NCBI RefSeq assembly: GCF_001278805.1
Contig: NZ_CP012602.1
Location: 2,076,001-2,140,000, forward strand
Length of the DNA: 64,000 nt
Reading direction: 5' to 3'
Origin: Bacillus sp. FJAT-18017
Lineage (GTDB): Bacteria > Bacillota > Bacilli > Bacillales > Cytobacillaceae
Within the stretch, counting starts at the first letter, position 1; each line of letters starts with the position of its first letter. The notes beneath the pieces were generated by a model. It was not told where the DNA came from. It saw only the letters and a program-made list of their open reading frames with translations, and ran no database searches. The translations under genes and the position numbers were made by a program. Shown one piece after another: positions 17,779 to 27,245 of the stretch.

Positions 17779-18873
17779 ATGGAAATCTTCAAGTATATGG
17801 AAAAGTATGATTATGAGCAATTGGTATTCTGTCAGGACAAGCAATCCGGTTTAAAGGCAATCATTGCCATTCATGATACAACGTTAGGACCAGCACTTGG
17901 CGGAACCAGGATGTGGACATATGACTCCGAGGAAGCAGCTATTGAAGACGCACTAAGGCTTGCACGTGGGATGACCTACAAAAATGCCGCAGCCGGCCTG
18001 AATCTCGGCGGGGGAAAAACAGTCATTATCGGTGACCCGCGCAAGGATAAAAATGAAGAAATGTTCCGTGCGTTTGGCCGGTATATTCAAGGTTTGAATG
18101 GAAGATACATCACCGCGGAAGATGTTGGCACAACAGTTGCAGACATGGATTTGATTCATGAGGAAACCGACTATGTGACAGGAATTTCTCCAGCGTTCGG
18201 CTCATCCGGCAATCCATCACCGGTTACAGCCTATGGCGTATATAGGGGAATGAAAGCCGCAGCAAAAGAAGCGTTTGGTTCCGATTCGCTTGAGGGCAAA
18301 ACAATTGCGATTCAAGGTGTGGGGAATGTAGCCTATAACCTGTGCAAGCATCTTCATGAAGAAGGAGCCAATCTGATTGTTACTGACATCAATAAGGAAG
18401 CTGTTAAGCGGGCAGTTGAAGAATTTGGTGCCAAAGCAGTTGATCCTGACGAAATTTATAGTGTTGAATGTGATATTTACGCACCATGCGCACTAGGGGC
18501 AGTAATCAATGATGATACTATTCCTCAGCTTCGCGCAAAAGTCATTGCAGGAGCAGCAAACAACCAGCTGAAGGATACCCGCCACGGGGATACCATTTAT
18601 GAGATGGGCATTGTCTACGCGCCAGACTATGTCATTAATGCTGGCGGTGTCATTAACGTAGCTGATGAGCTTCACGGCTATAACAGGGAGCGCGCTATGA
18701 AGAGAGTCGAGCAAATCTATACCAATATTGAGAAGGTAATGGAAATAAGCAAACGCGATGGTATACCAACTTATGTAGCAGCAGACCGTATGGTCGAAGA
18801 ACGGATCAGTAAACTACGCAATTCCAGAAACCAATTTTTGCAAAATGGCCACCATATTCTGAGCAGACGATAA
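17779..18873 (+). CDS. bcd: Branched-chain amino acid (leucine) dehydrogenase
   Basis: 364 residues, exactly the usual length. Bcd oxidatively deaminates leucine, valine and isoleucine with NAD to the 2-keto acids used by the dehydrogenase complex encoded downstream. The Glu/Leu/Phe/Val dehydrogenase signature [13 protein letters not shown], the catalytic-lysine region [18 protein letters not shown] and the NAD-binding [17 protein letters not shown] are present. ATG 17779 follows GAGGAGG; an in-frame upstream extension overlaps ptb and is not used. Confidence 0.96.
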   Translation: MEIFKYMEKYDYEQLVFCQDKQSGLKAIIAIHDTTLGPALGGTRMWTYDSEEAAIEDALRLARGMTYKNAAAGLNLGGGKTVIIGDPRKDKNEEMFRAFGRYIQGLNGRYITAEDVGTTVADMDLIHEETDYVTGISPAFGSSGNPSPVTAYGVYRGMKAAAKEAFGSDSLEGKTIAIQGVGNVAYNLCKHLHEEGANLIVTDINKEAVKRAVEEFGAKAVDPDEIYSVECDIYAPCALGAVINDDTIPQLRAKVIAGAANNQLKDTRHGDTIYEMGIVYAPDYVINAGGVINVADELHGYNRERAMKRVEQIYTNIEKVMEISKRDGIPTYVAADRMVEERISKLRNSRNQFLQNGHHILSRR

Positions 18874-18907
18874 TCAATAAACATTACGTCAAAACTTGGC
18901 CACGCTT

Positions 18908-18936
18908 AGCCGCATGTGCTTTATTGGCATGCGGCT
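18908..18936 (+). promoter_or_regulatory. Intercistronic hairpin between bcd and buk
   Basis: AGCCGCATG (18908-18916) and CATGCGGCT (18928-18936) form a perfect 9-bp stem. Only TTTA follows, so it is more likely an mRNA-stability or partial attenuation element than a full terminator. Confidence 0.55.
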
Positions 18937-19019
18937 TTACCTTAAATGCAGGGTTTGCCCATTAGGGAATATGAACTGAGGGTGACCGGCCATAATATCA
19001 GTTTTTTTGGAGGTCTTGT

Positions 19020-20117
19020 ATGAAGCAAAGCAAAAACTATCGCATCCTCGTCATTAATCCCGGCTCTACCTCAACAAAAATCGGCATCTATGACAACGAG
19101 CGTCCGGTAATGGAAAAGACAATCCGACATGAATCTGAGGATATTGCTTCTTATGAGAGCATCATTGACCAATACGAATTCCGTAAACAGACGATTTTGG
19201 AAACACTTCATGAAGAGGGTATCAATATCTCAAAGCTGAGTGCTGTTTGCGGAAGGGGAGGACTGCTCCGCCCTATCGAAGGTGGTACATATTCAGTAAA
19301 CGGGACAATGCTTGCTGATCTTCGAGCAGGATATGCAGGGCAGCATGCATCCAATCTGGGAGGCATTCTTGCTTATGAGATTGCATCTGGTTTAAATATC
19401 CCGGCCTATATTGTTGACCCTGTCGTCGTAGACGAGTTACAGGATATTGCCAGAATTTCGGGTCTTTCATTAATTCAGCGTAAAAGCATTTTTCACGCAC
19501 TCAATCAAAAAGCGGTGGCAAGAAGAGTCGCAAGGGATTTAGGCAAGAGCTATGAAAGCTTGAATTTGATTGTCACACATATGGGCGGCGGGATTACTGT
19601 GGGCGTCCATAAAGGCGGCCGTGTTATTGATGTAAATAACGGCCTTCATGGTGAAGGCCCATTTAGTCCTGAACGGGCAGGTACTGTTCCTGTCGGCGAT
19701 CTCGTCAGTCTTTGCTTTTCCGGCGAGTATTACCGTGATGAAGTTATGAAAAAACTAGTCGGACAGGGTGGTCTTTTCAGCTATCTCGGAACGAGTGACG
19801 CAGTAAAAGTAGAGAAAATGATAGAAAAAGGTGACGAAAAGGCAAGGCTAGTATATGAAGCTATGGCCTATCAGGTTGCCAAGGAAATTGGTTCCGCAAG
19901 TGCTGTCCTTGCCGGAAAAGTGGATGCTATCATTCTTACTGGTGGGCTTGCTTATGGCAAGGATTTCGTCAAATTGATCACAGACCGGATTGACTGGATT
20001 TCCGATTGTTTCATCCACCCCGGCGAAAATGAACTGCAGGCATTGGCTGAAGGTGCGCTTCGCGTGCTTCGCGGTGAGGAAAGTGTAAAGGAATATCCAA
20101 ATAAAATCCGCTATTAA
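19020..20117 (+). CDS. buk: Butyrate kinase
   Basis: 365 residues, ASKHA (acetokinase) fold. Buk makes ATP from butyryl-type acyl phosphates formed by Ptb. Seen: phosphate 1 loop [15 protein letters not shown], the central [18 protein letters not shown] and the adenosine motif [12 protein letters not shown]. Branched acyl phosphates are the likely substrates because of the operon. ATG 19020 is preceded by GGAGG. lpdV starts 18 bases downstream. Confidence 0.95.
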   Translation: MKQSKNYRILVINPGSTSTKIGIYDNERPVMEKTIRHESEDIASYESIIDQYEFRKQTILETLHEEGINISKLSAVCGRGGLLRPIEGGTYSVNGTMLADLRAGYAGQHASNLGGILAYEIASGLNIPAYIVDPVVVDELQDIARISGLSLIQRKSIFHALNQKAVARRVARDLGKSYESLNLIVTHMGGGITVGVHKGGRVIDVNNGLHGEGPFSPERAGTVPVGDLVSLCFSGEYYRDEVMKKLVGQGGLFSYLGTSDAVKVEKMIEKGDEKARLVYEAMAYQVAKEIGSASAVLAGKVDAIILTGGLAYGKDFVKLITDRIDWISDCFIHPGENELQALAEGALRVLRGEESVKEYPNKIRY

Positions 20118-20135
20118 ATAGCAGGAGGATAAAGC

Positions 20136-21557
20136 ATGGCTCAGGAATATGATTTGGTCATTTTGGGCGGAGGAACAGGCGGTTATGTGGCCGCAATCCG
20201 CGCCTCTCAGTTAGGCTTGAAAACTGCAATTGTCGAGAAGGGGAAGCTTGGGGGAACTTGCCTTCATAACGGATGTATCCCTTCCAAGGCATTGCTAAGA
20301 AGCGCCGAAGTTTATGTTACAGCTAAAAAGGGCGAGGAGTATGGCATTATTGCTAGGGATGTCACTTTTGATTTTGGGAAGGTTCAGGAGAGAAAGAATA
20401 AGATTGTCTCCCAACTGCATAAGGGTGTCCAGCACCTAATGAAACAGGGGAAAATCGATGTTTTTAAAGGGACCGGCCGAATTCTGGGGCCATCCATTTT
20501 CTCGCCGATGCCTGGTACAATTTCCGTTGAAATGAATGATGGCACCGAGAACGAAATGCTCATTCCCAAAAATGTCATTGTTGCAACTGGCTCTAGGCCC
20601 CGTTCACTGCCGGGCCTGGACATTGACGGTACATATGTCCTGTCTTCGGATGAGGCACTGAGGCTTGAAGCCTTGCCGCAATCAATTGTGATTGTTGGCG
20701 GTGGAGTTATTGGGATTGAATGGGCATCAATGCTATCCGATTTTGGTGTCGAGGTAACCGTTCTTGAGTATGCTCCGAGGATTATACCAACCGAGGATCA
20801 CGAAATCTCAAAGGAAATGCAGCGGCTTTTGAAAAAGCGCGGCGTAAAGATTGTAACAAGTGCAAAAGTCCTTCCTGAGACTCTAACTATAGAAGAGGGT
20901 GTCTCTATTTCTGCTGAAGTCAAAGGCCAGCTCAAGGAATATAAGGCAGAAAAAATCCTTGTATCAGTAGGCAGGCAAGCCAATGTCGAAGGAATCGGCA
21001 TCGAGAATACTGATATTCAGATTGAAAAAGGATTCGTTGCAACAAACGAATATTATCAAACAAAAGAATCGCACATATACGCAATTGGCGATGTAATTGG
21101 CGGTTTGCAGCTTGCACATGTTGCTTCTCACGAGGGCATTACTGCAGTTGAACATATTGCTGGAAACAATCCAAACCCAATTGATTACACGCTTATTTCC
21201 AAATGCATTTACAGCCATCCTGAAGCTGCGAGCGTTGGATTGACCGAAGAAGAAGCAAAGGAAAAAGGCTACAATGTCAAGACTGGAAAGTTTTCTTTCA
21301 GGGCAATTGGCAAAGCACTTGTGTTTGGAGAATCAGATGGGTTTGTTAAAATCATTGCTGACGCAGACACAGATGATTTACTTGGTGTCCATATGATCGG
21401 ACCACACGTAACAGACATGATTTCCGAAGCCGGGCTTGCAAAAGTACTGGATGCAACTCCTTGGGAAATTGCCCATACGATTCATCCACATCCAACATTG
21501 TCAGAGGCTATAGGGGAAGCCGCGCTGGCAGTCGATGGCATAGCGATTCACTCTTAA
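20136..21557 (+). CDS. lpdV: Dihydrolipoamide dehydrogenase of the branched-chain complex (E3)
   Basis: 473 residues. E3 reoxidises dihydrolipoyl groups of BkdB and passes electrons to NAD. FAD-binding GGGTGGYVAAIRA, redox-active disulphide GGTCLHNGCIPSKALL (Cys42, Cys47), NAD-binding IVIVGGGVIGIEWAS and the catalytic C-terminal HPHPTLSEAIGEA are all intact. AGGAGG precedes the ATG. Being inside the bkd operon marks it as the dedicated E3 and not the pyruvate dehydrogenase copy. Confidence 0.95.
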   Translation: MAQEYDLVILGGGTGGYVAAIRASQLGLKTAIVEKGKLGGTCLHNGCIPSKALLRSAEVYVTAKKGEEYGIIARDVTFDFGKVQERKNKIVSQLHKGVQHLMKQGKIDVFKGTGRILGPSIFSPMPGTISVEMNDGTENEMLIPKNVIVATGSRPRSLPGLDIDGTYVLSSDEALRLEALPQSIVIVGGGVIGIEWASMLSDFGVEVTVLEYAPRIIPTEDHEISKEMQRLLKKRGVKIVTSAKVLPETLTIEEGVSISAEVKGQLKEYKAEKILVSVGRQANVEGIGIENTDIQIEKGFVATNEYYQTKESHIYAIGDVIGGLQLAHVASHEGITAVEHIAGNNPNPIDYTLISKCIYSHPEAASVGLTEEEAKEKGYNVKTGKFSFRAIGKALVFGESDGFVKIIADADTDDLLGVHMIGPHVTDMISEAGLAKVLDATPWEIAHTIHPHPTLSEAIGEAALAVDGIAIHS

Positions 21558-21614
21558 AAAACCTTAGCTTCTAAATGGATTAATCAATACGAACACATGG
21601 GAGGTACTTGATAT

Positions 21615-22622
21615 ATGGTTGAAAACCGCCACCACGCTCTGGACCTGAGCGATGAAAAGGTTCTTGAAATGTATGAAACAATGCTTCTTTCCCGGCGACT
21701 GGATGAACGGATGTGGCTTTTAAACCGTTCCGGAAAGATTCCCTTCGTCATTTCTTGCCAGGGACAGGAAGCTGCTCAAATCGGGGCAGCATTTGCACTC
21801 GATAAGGAAAAAGACTATGTCCTTCCATATTACAGGGATTTAGGAGTTGTTTTGACTTTTGGAATGACACCAAGGGAATTGATGTTATCTGCCTTTGCAA
21901 AAGCAGAAGATCCAAATTCCGGAGGCCGTCAGATGCCAAGCCACTTTGGCCAAAAGAAAAATCGGATTGTTACAGGTTCATCACCTGTAACAACACAAGT
22001 CCCACATGCAGTAGGGATTGCTCTGGCCGGAAAAATGGAAGGGAAAGATCTTGTTACGTTTGTCACGTTCGGTGAAGGCTCATCAAACCAGGGTGATTTC
22101 CATGAAGGCGCCAATTTTGCCGGAGTTCATAAATTGCCTGTCATTTTAATGTGCGAAAACAACAAGTACGCCATTTCTGTTCCAATTGAAAAGCAGCTTG
22201 CCTGTGAGAATGTGTCAGACAGGGCAATTGGCTATGGAATGCCTGGCTATACGATAGATGGGAATGACCCGCTTGAAGTCTATAGGGTTGTCAAGGAAGC
22301 AGCCGACCGCGGTCGGCGTGGAGAAGGTCCGACACTTGTTGAAACGATTTCCTATAGACTTACTCCACATTCTTCCGACGATGATGACAGGGCATACCGC
22401 GCACCGGATGAAGTTGCCGAAGCAAAGACTAGGGATCCGATTATTACATTTGGCGCTTATTTAAAGGAAACGGGCGTTATGGATGATGAATTGGAGAAGA
22501 AAATCAATGAGCGCGTCATGAAGCAGGTCAACGAAGCAACAGAGTATGCAGAGAATGCTCCTTATGCAAAGCCTGAGGACGCCCTCAATTATGTCTACGC
22601 TGAAGACAAGGGGGATGCATAA
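21615..22622 (+). CDS. bkdAA: Branched-chain 2-oxoacid dehydrogenase E1 alpha
   Basis: 335 residues. With BkdAB it forms the thiamine-diphosphate E1 that decarboxylates the keto acids of valine, isoleucine and leucine. The TPP/Mg motif GEGSSNQGDFHEG ending in NNKYAIS, and the phosphorylation-loop-like region YRLTPHSSDDDDRAYR, are typical. ATG 21615 follows GGGAGGTACTTG. Its TAA shares one base with the bkdAB ATG (TAATG), implying coupled translation and equal subunits. Confidence 0.96.
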   Translation: MVENRHHALDLSDEKVLEMYETMLLSRRLDERMWLLNRSGKIPFVISCQGQEAAQIGAAFALDKEKDYVLPYYRDLGVVLTFGMTPRELMLSAFAKAEDPNSGGRQMPSHFGQKKNRIVTGSSPVTTQVPHAVGIALAGKMEGKDLVTFVTFGEGSSNQGDFHEGANFAGVHKLPVILMCENNKYAISVPIEKQLACENVSDRAIGYGMPGYTIDGNDPLEVYRVVKEAADRGRRGEGPTLVETISYRLTPHSSDDDDRAYRAPDEVAEAKTRDPIITFGAYLKETGVMDDELEKKINERVMKQVNEATEYAENAPYAKPEDALNYVYAEDKGDA

Positions 22623-23605
22623 TGGCTGTTATTTCTTATATTGATGCTGTAACAATGGCAATCCGTGAAGAGATGGAGAGAGACTCTAAAGTTTTTGTCC
22701 TTGGTGAGGATGTAGGCCGCAAAGGCGGGGTTTTTAAAGCAACCGTCGGGCTGTACGACAAGTTCGGGGAAGAACGTGTGATTGACACCCCGCTTGCTGA
22801 ATCTGCGATTGCCGGTGTCGGAATTGGAGCTGCCATGTATGGCATGAGGCCTATTGCTGAAATGCAATTCGCCGATTTCATCATGCCAGCAGTCAACCAG
22901 ATTATTTCCGAAGCAGCGCGCATCCGCTATCGCTCCAATAATGACTGGAACTGCCCGATCGTTATCCGTGCTCCTTATGGAGGAGGCGTCCATGGGGCGT
23001 TGTACCACTCCCAATCAGTTGAGGCCATTTTTGCAAACCAGCCTGGTTTGAAAATTGTTATGCCTTCGACTCCTTACGATGTAAAAGGTCTGCTCAAGGC
23101 AGCAATCCGTGATGATGACCCGGTCCTTTTCTTTGAACATAAACGGGCTTACCGCCTAATCAAGGGTGAAGTTCCTGATACGGATTATACGCTTCCGATT
23201 GGTAAGGCTGATGTTAAACGTGAGGGCGAAGATATTACCGTCATTACCTATGGCCTTTGTGTCCACTTTGCTTTGCAGGCTGCCGAGAAGCTTGCAAAGG
23301 ATGGCATTTCTGCACACATCCTCGATCTTCGGACGGTATATCCGCTTGATAAGGAAGCCATTATCGAAGCTGCTTCCAAAACCGGGAAGGTCCTGCTTGT
23401 TACAGAGGACAATAAAGAAGGCAGCATTTTGGGAGAGGTATCAGCAATTATTGCTGAAAACTGCCTGTTCGATCTTGATGCTCCAATTAAAAGGCTTGCC
23501 GGACCGGATATACCGGCCATGCCATATGCCCCGACAATGGAGAAATTCTTCATGATGAATCCGGAAAAGGTAGAGAAGGCCATGCGGGAGCTTGCGGAAT
23601 TTTAA
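22622..23605 (+). CDS. bkdAB: Branched-chain 2-oxoacid dehydrogenase E1 beta
   Basis: 327 residues, the normal E1 beta length. It completes the E1 active site. Recognisable parts are VLGEDVGRKGGVFKAT, DTPLAESAIAGVGIGAA, RAPYGGGVHGALYHSQS and the C-terminal transketolase-like domain with VTEDNKEGSILGEV. Start overlaps the bkdAA stop by one base. bkdB follows 40 bases later. Confidence 0.96.
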   Translation: MAVISYIDAVTMAIREEMERDSKVFVLGEDVGRKGGVFKATVGLYDKFGEERVIDTPLAESAIAGVGIGAAMYGMRPIAEMQFADFIMPAVNQIISEAARIRYRSNNDWNCPIVIRAPYGGGVHGALYHSQSVEAIFANQPGLKIVMPSTPYDVKGLLKAAIRDDDPVLFFEHKRAYRLIKGEVPDTDYTLPIGKADVKREGEDITVITYGLCVHFALQAAEKLAKDGISAHILDLRTVYPLDKEAIIEAASKTGKVLLVTEDNKEGSILGEVSAIIAENCLFDLDAPIKRLAGPDIPAMPYAPTMEKFFMMNPEKVEKAMRELAEF

Positions 23606-23645
23606 AAGCCGTTCCCTTTAATATGTATGAAGGAGTGACTTCATT

Positions 23646-24974
23646 TTGGCAATTGAACAAATTAAAATGCCGCAGCTGGGAGAGAGTGTTACGGAAGGTA
23701 CCATTAGTAAATGGCTCGTTTCCCCTGGCGATAAAGTTAACAAATACGATCCGCTCGCTGAGGTTATGACGGACAAAGTGAATGCAGAGGTACCATCCTC
23801 CTTCACCGGGACCATCAAGGAATTGATTGCAGGTGAAGGGGATACCCTTGCTGTTGGAGAAGTTATCTGCACGATAGATGTTGGCGGAGAGGGAGCTGTT
23901 GTACCTGCTGAAACAGTAGAGACAGTTGAAGCGGGAACTTCCATAGCGTCTGCTGAACAGAACCAGCCTGCCGCAGTTGCGGTTAGGGAGTCAGGAGAAG
24001 GATTCGGCAAGGCTCGGTATTCACCGGCAGTCTTAAAACTTAGCCAGGAACACGGTATTGATCTCAACCAGGTCTCCGGTTCTGGGGCTGGAGGGCGAAT
24101 TACTCGCAAGGACTTGCTGAAGCTTATCGAATCAGGCACTATTCCTCAAGCTGGAGCAGAAGCATCAAAAGCTGCGGAAACCCGGACAGAACCGGCAACT
24201 CTGGCTGATACCCAACAACCTGCTGCGAAACCTGCCCAGGAGAAGGCTCCTATTTCGATTCCGACACTGCCTGGTGATATTGAAATACCGGTCACTGGAG
24301 TCCGCAAGGCGATTGCAGCGAACATGCTGCGCTCAAAACATGAAGCACCACATGCTTGGACAATGGTTGAAGTCGATGCGACATCCCTTGTTGAGTATCG
24401 GAATTCACTTAAGGATGAGTTCAAAAAGAAGGAAGGTTTCAACCTGACATTTTTCGCCTTCTTTGTAAAAGCAGTCGCACAGGCTCTAAAAGAATTTCCA
24501 CAAATGAATTCAATGTGGGCAGGAGATAAGATTATCCAGAAAAAAGACATTAATATTTCGATTGCAGTCGCAACCGATGATGCGCTTTTTGTCCCTGTCA
24601 TTAAAAATGCTGATGAGAAAACGATTAAAGGCATTGCCCGTGAAATCTCGGAGCTTGCTGTTAAGGTACGCGATGGGAAGCTTACAATGGACGAAATGCA
24701 AGGCGGCACATTCACAGTGAATAATACCGGCTCATTTGGCTCAGTCCAGTCAATGGGGATTATCAACTATCCTCAGGCTGCCATCCTGCAAGTCGAATCA
24801 ATCGTCAAACGCCCGGTTGTCATGAACAATGGCATGATCGCAGTCCGTGACATGGTGAATCTTTGCCTTTCGCTCGACCACCGTGTCTTAGATGGCCTTG
24901 TTTGCGGCCGATTCCTTCAGAGGGTCAAGGCAATTATTGAGAACATGTCCAAGGAAAACACGTCAATTTATTAA
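23646..24974 (+). CDS. bkdB: Dihydrolipoyl transacylase E2 of the branched-chain complex
   Basis: 442 residues. E2 is the core of the complex and transfers the acyl group to CoA. Order: lipoyl domain (1-76, lipoyl Lys44 in VMTDKVNAE), an Ala/Glu/Pro-rich linker, an E3/E1-binding domain (about 117-155, RYSPAVLKLSQEHGIDL), a second linker rich in A/P/T, then the catalytic domain with DHRVLDG near the end. TTG 23646 gives the family start MAIEQIKMPQLGESV and follows AAGGAGTGAC. A strong terminator closes the operon. Confidence 0.96.
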   Translation: MAIEQIKMPQLGESVTEGTISKWLVSPGDKVNKYDPLAEVMTDKVNAEVPSSFTGTIKELIAGEGDTLAVGEVICTIDVGGEGAVVPAETVETVEAGTSIASAEQNQPAAVAVRESGEGFGKARYSPAVLKLSQEHGIDLNQVSGSGAGGRITRKDLLKLIESGTIPQAGAEASKAAETRTEPATLADTQQPAAKPAQEKAPISIPTLPGDIEIPVTGVRKAIAANMLRSKHEAPHAWTMVEVDATSLVEYRNSLKDEFKKKEGFNLTFFAFFVKAVAQALKEFPQMNSMWAGDKIIQKKDINISIAVATDDALFVPVIKNADEKTIKGIAREISELAVKVRDGKLTMDEMQGGTFTVNNTGSFGSVQSMGIINYPQAAILQVESIVKRPVVMNNGMIAVRDMVNLCLSLDHRVLDGLVCGRFLQRVKAIIENMSKENTSIY

Positions 24975-24982
24975 TAACACTT

Positions 24983-25020
24983 AAGGCTGACCAAAGTCTT
25001 GAATTTGGTCAGCCTTCTTT
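24983..25020 (+). terminator. Terminator of the bkd operon
   Basis: AAGGCTGACCAAA and TTTGGTCAGCCTT form a perfect 13-bp stem around an 8-base loop, then TCTTT. It separates the bkd operon from the mutase genes. Confidence 0.88.
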
Positions 25021-25054
25021 ATTGGTGAGGCCAAGTTGATGGTTGATATTCTAT

Positions 25055-25290
25055 GTCTATTAAGGCTTCGCGACCTCGGTTTTGTCACATGGGGCAGGTT
25101 CTATGTTACCTTTTAAGGCTTCTCGACCTTGGGTTTGTCACATAGGAAGGTTCTATGTTACCTTTTAAGGCTTTCCAACCTCGGGTTTGTCACATAGCCA
25201 GGTTCTATGTTACTTTTTAAGGCTTCTCGGCCTCGGGTTTGTCACATAGGAAGGTTCTATCTTTCCTTTACGGGTTTCGAGACCTCTAGT
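25055..25290 (+). repeat. Tandem array of about five 52-bp hairpin units (family B)
   Basis: AAGGCTT repeats at 25062, 25115, 25167 and 25219 (spacing 53, 52, 52), with a decayed fifth copy near 25270. Each junction holds GTCACATAG, the 7-base loop GAAGGTT or a variant, and CTATGTTAC (best example 25137-25161), a 9-bp stem with one mismatch. Between stems lies a conserved segment like TTCTCGACCTCGGG. The loop core AAGGTTC is shared with the array at 49885. Non-coding, directly after the bkd terminator and before mutA. Confidence 0.85.
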
Positions 25291-25439
25291 CGGTAACATA
25301 ACTAGTTTAAAACCAGAACTTTTGCTTTGCAGGGCATATAGAATTCTTCTTCATTGCCTGGAATAGCCCGCTATACTACAATTAAAGCGAGAAGTTTTTA
25401 GAATCTTTGAACAAGAGCTGAAAAGGGGTGAGCTGCCTA

Positions 25440-27245
25440 TTGGCAGGGCATATGGGGATAGGGAAACTAATGGACTATCAATTTAATAACTATACCGTCG
25501 ATGAATGGAGAGAAAAAGCAGAACAAGCCTTGAAGGGAAAAACGGTAGAATCACTTTGCAGCAGCACATATGAAGAGATTGTTTTGAAACCGCTTTATTC
25601 AGCAGATGATAAAAAAAATCCTGGATTCGCTGGAAAGCCTGACTACCGCAGGGGAATTTACCAAAATGGCTATCAAGAGAAGCCATGGCGGATTGCACAA
25701 AAAATTGTCGCTATATCTCCTGAGGAATTAAGGGAGAAGCTTAAGGACGCGGCGGCGAATGGGCAAACCGCGATTGCCCTTGAGGTTGGTCCTGAATTTA
25801 CCGCAGCACACGGAGAGGTAATTGGTCACTTTGCTAAAAGCCATCCTTTTGCGATTAAAACAACCACTGGAATTGATTCTGTACTAGAAAAGCTTGAAAA
25901 GAAGGCAGGCCAGGGCGTCCTCTCAGGATACATAGCCTTTGATCCTATCTTACTTTATGAAAAAGAAGTCAATCATGAAGACTGGGCTGAATCCATTAAG
26001 ACTGCGGCTGTACGGGAGCCAGTGCTTAGAACAGTAATGGTTGATACAGGTGTGTACCATGTGAGGGGTGCCAATGCAGTACAGGAGCTAGCGGCAGCCG
26101 CCGCAACAGGAGTTTCCTATATTGAAAGCTTGCTTGATGCCGGTATGGACATTGATGATATAGTAGACAAGTTTGTTTTCAACTTTCAGATTGGTTCGGA
26201 ATTTTTTATGGAAGTTGCCAAGCTAAGGGCAGCCCGGATCATTTGGGATAAGATAGCTGAAGTATATGGGGCTAGTGAAGTGAAGCGGAAGATGGTGATA
26301 GCCGCTGAAACCTCCAAATTTACCCTTACGCTTTTTGATTCTCATGTCAATTTATTGCGAACAGGAAATGAAGCCTTTGCTGCTGTCCTTGGGGGAGTCC
26401 AGTATTTACATGTTGATACATATGATAGTTTGACAGGCGCAACTCCTTTTTCAGAACGGATTGCCAGGAATATTCAGCTTATCCTAAAGGAAGAAGCGCA
26501 CCTTGATAAGGTGGCAGACCCTGCGGGAGGCTCGTGGTTCATCGAAGAGCTTACCGAACAGCTCGCAGAAAAGGCTTGGGAGCTTTTTTGTAAAATCGAC
26601 CATCACGGAGGCATGGTGGCTTCGCTTCAATCTGGCTGGATCCAAACTGAGATTGAAAGAACACTTAATAACAGACTTATTGATAGTAAAAATAGAAAGC
26701 GCAGTATTATTGGCACAAACGTTTATGCCAATCTTGCAGAAGAAACGCCAAAAGGGATGCCAGTTTTAAACATACCTATACCGACCAGGCTATCGGTGCC
26801 ATTTGAGGAGCTCAGGATAAAGGCTAAAGAGCTTGAAACTGCAGGGGTAAACACCGAATTTGGCCTGATTTGTCTTGGGGACATCAGGGACCATAAACCT
26901 CGGGCTGATTTTGTGGAAGGCTTCCTTTCCCCGGGCGGTATCCGTACAGTTCGAAGTGGAGCCATGTTCACGGTTGAAGACGCATTAACCTTTATAGAAG
27001 AAAAAGGAATCCCTAATTTTTGTATCTGCTCTAGTAATGAGTTATACGAAGAGGTTGGACTCGAAATTGCCAGCCAGTTGAAGAAAAAGCATCCCGATAT
27101 TAATTTGTATCTGGCGGGACAACCGGGAAACAGCCAGGAATGGGAAGCAGCTGGCATACATGATTTCATTCATGCCAAAAGCAATTGTTATCAATTTATT
27201 AACAGCATCCTAAATGGATTGGAGGTGCCAGGAAATGCGCAATAA
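25440..27245 (+). CDS. mutA: Methylmalonyl-CoA mutase small (beta) subunit
   Basis: About 601 residues. MutA pairs with MutB to isomerise (R)-methylmalonyl-CoA to succinyl-CoA. It has the mutase TIM-barrel part ([16 protein letters not shown]) and a C-terminal flavodoxin-like domain ([21 protein letters not shown]). As is normal for the non-catalytic subunit, it lacks the DxHxxG cobalamin motif. Start is uncertain: TTG 25440 has the best ribosome site (AAAAGGGGTGA, 25421-25431), while GTG 25428, ATG 25452 and ATG 25470 are in frame. It overlaps mutB by 11 bases. Confidence 0.93.
   Translation: MAGHMGIGKLMDYQFNNYTVDEWREKAEQALKGKTVESLCSSTYEEIVLKPLYSADDKKNPGFAGKPDYRRGIYQNGYQEKPWRIAQKIVAISPEELREKLKDAAANGQTAIALEVGPEFTAAHGEVIGHFAKSHPFAIKTTTGIDSVLEKLEKKAGQGVLSGYIAFDPILLYEKEVNHEDWAESIKTAAVREPVLRTVMVDTGVYHVRGANAVQELAAAAATGVSYIESLLDAGMDIDDIVDKFVFNFQIGSEFFMEVAKLRAARIIWDKIAEVYGASEVKRKMVIAAETSKFTLTLFDSHVNLLRTGNEAFAAVLGGVQYLHVDTYDSLTGATPFSERIARNIQLILKEEAHLDKVADPAGGSWFIEELTEQLAEKAWELFCKIDHHGGMVASLQSGWIQTEIERTLNNRLIDSKNRKRSIIGTNVYANLAEETPKGMPVLNIPIPTRLSVPFEELRIKAKELETAGVNTEFGLICLGDIRDHKPRADFVEGFLSPGGIRTVRSGAMFTVEDALTFIEEKGIPNFCICSSNELYEEVGLEIASQLKKKHPDINLYLAGQPGNSQEWEAAGIHDFIHAKSNCYQFINSILNGLEVPGNAQ

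Noticed and set aside
25055..25290. CRISPR-like look of the tandem hairpin arrays (here and at 11963, 33951, 49885)
   Set aside because: The sequence between hairpins is nearly the same in every unit, so there are no unique spacers, and no cas genes are present. They are minisatellites.
25440..27245. mutA as a degraded copy of mutB because it lacks the cobalamin His
   Set aside because: Small subunits of heterodimeric methylmalonyl-CoA mutases normally lack the DxHxxG motif; the frame is intact and coupled to mutB.
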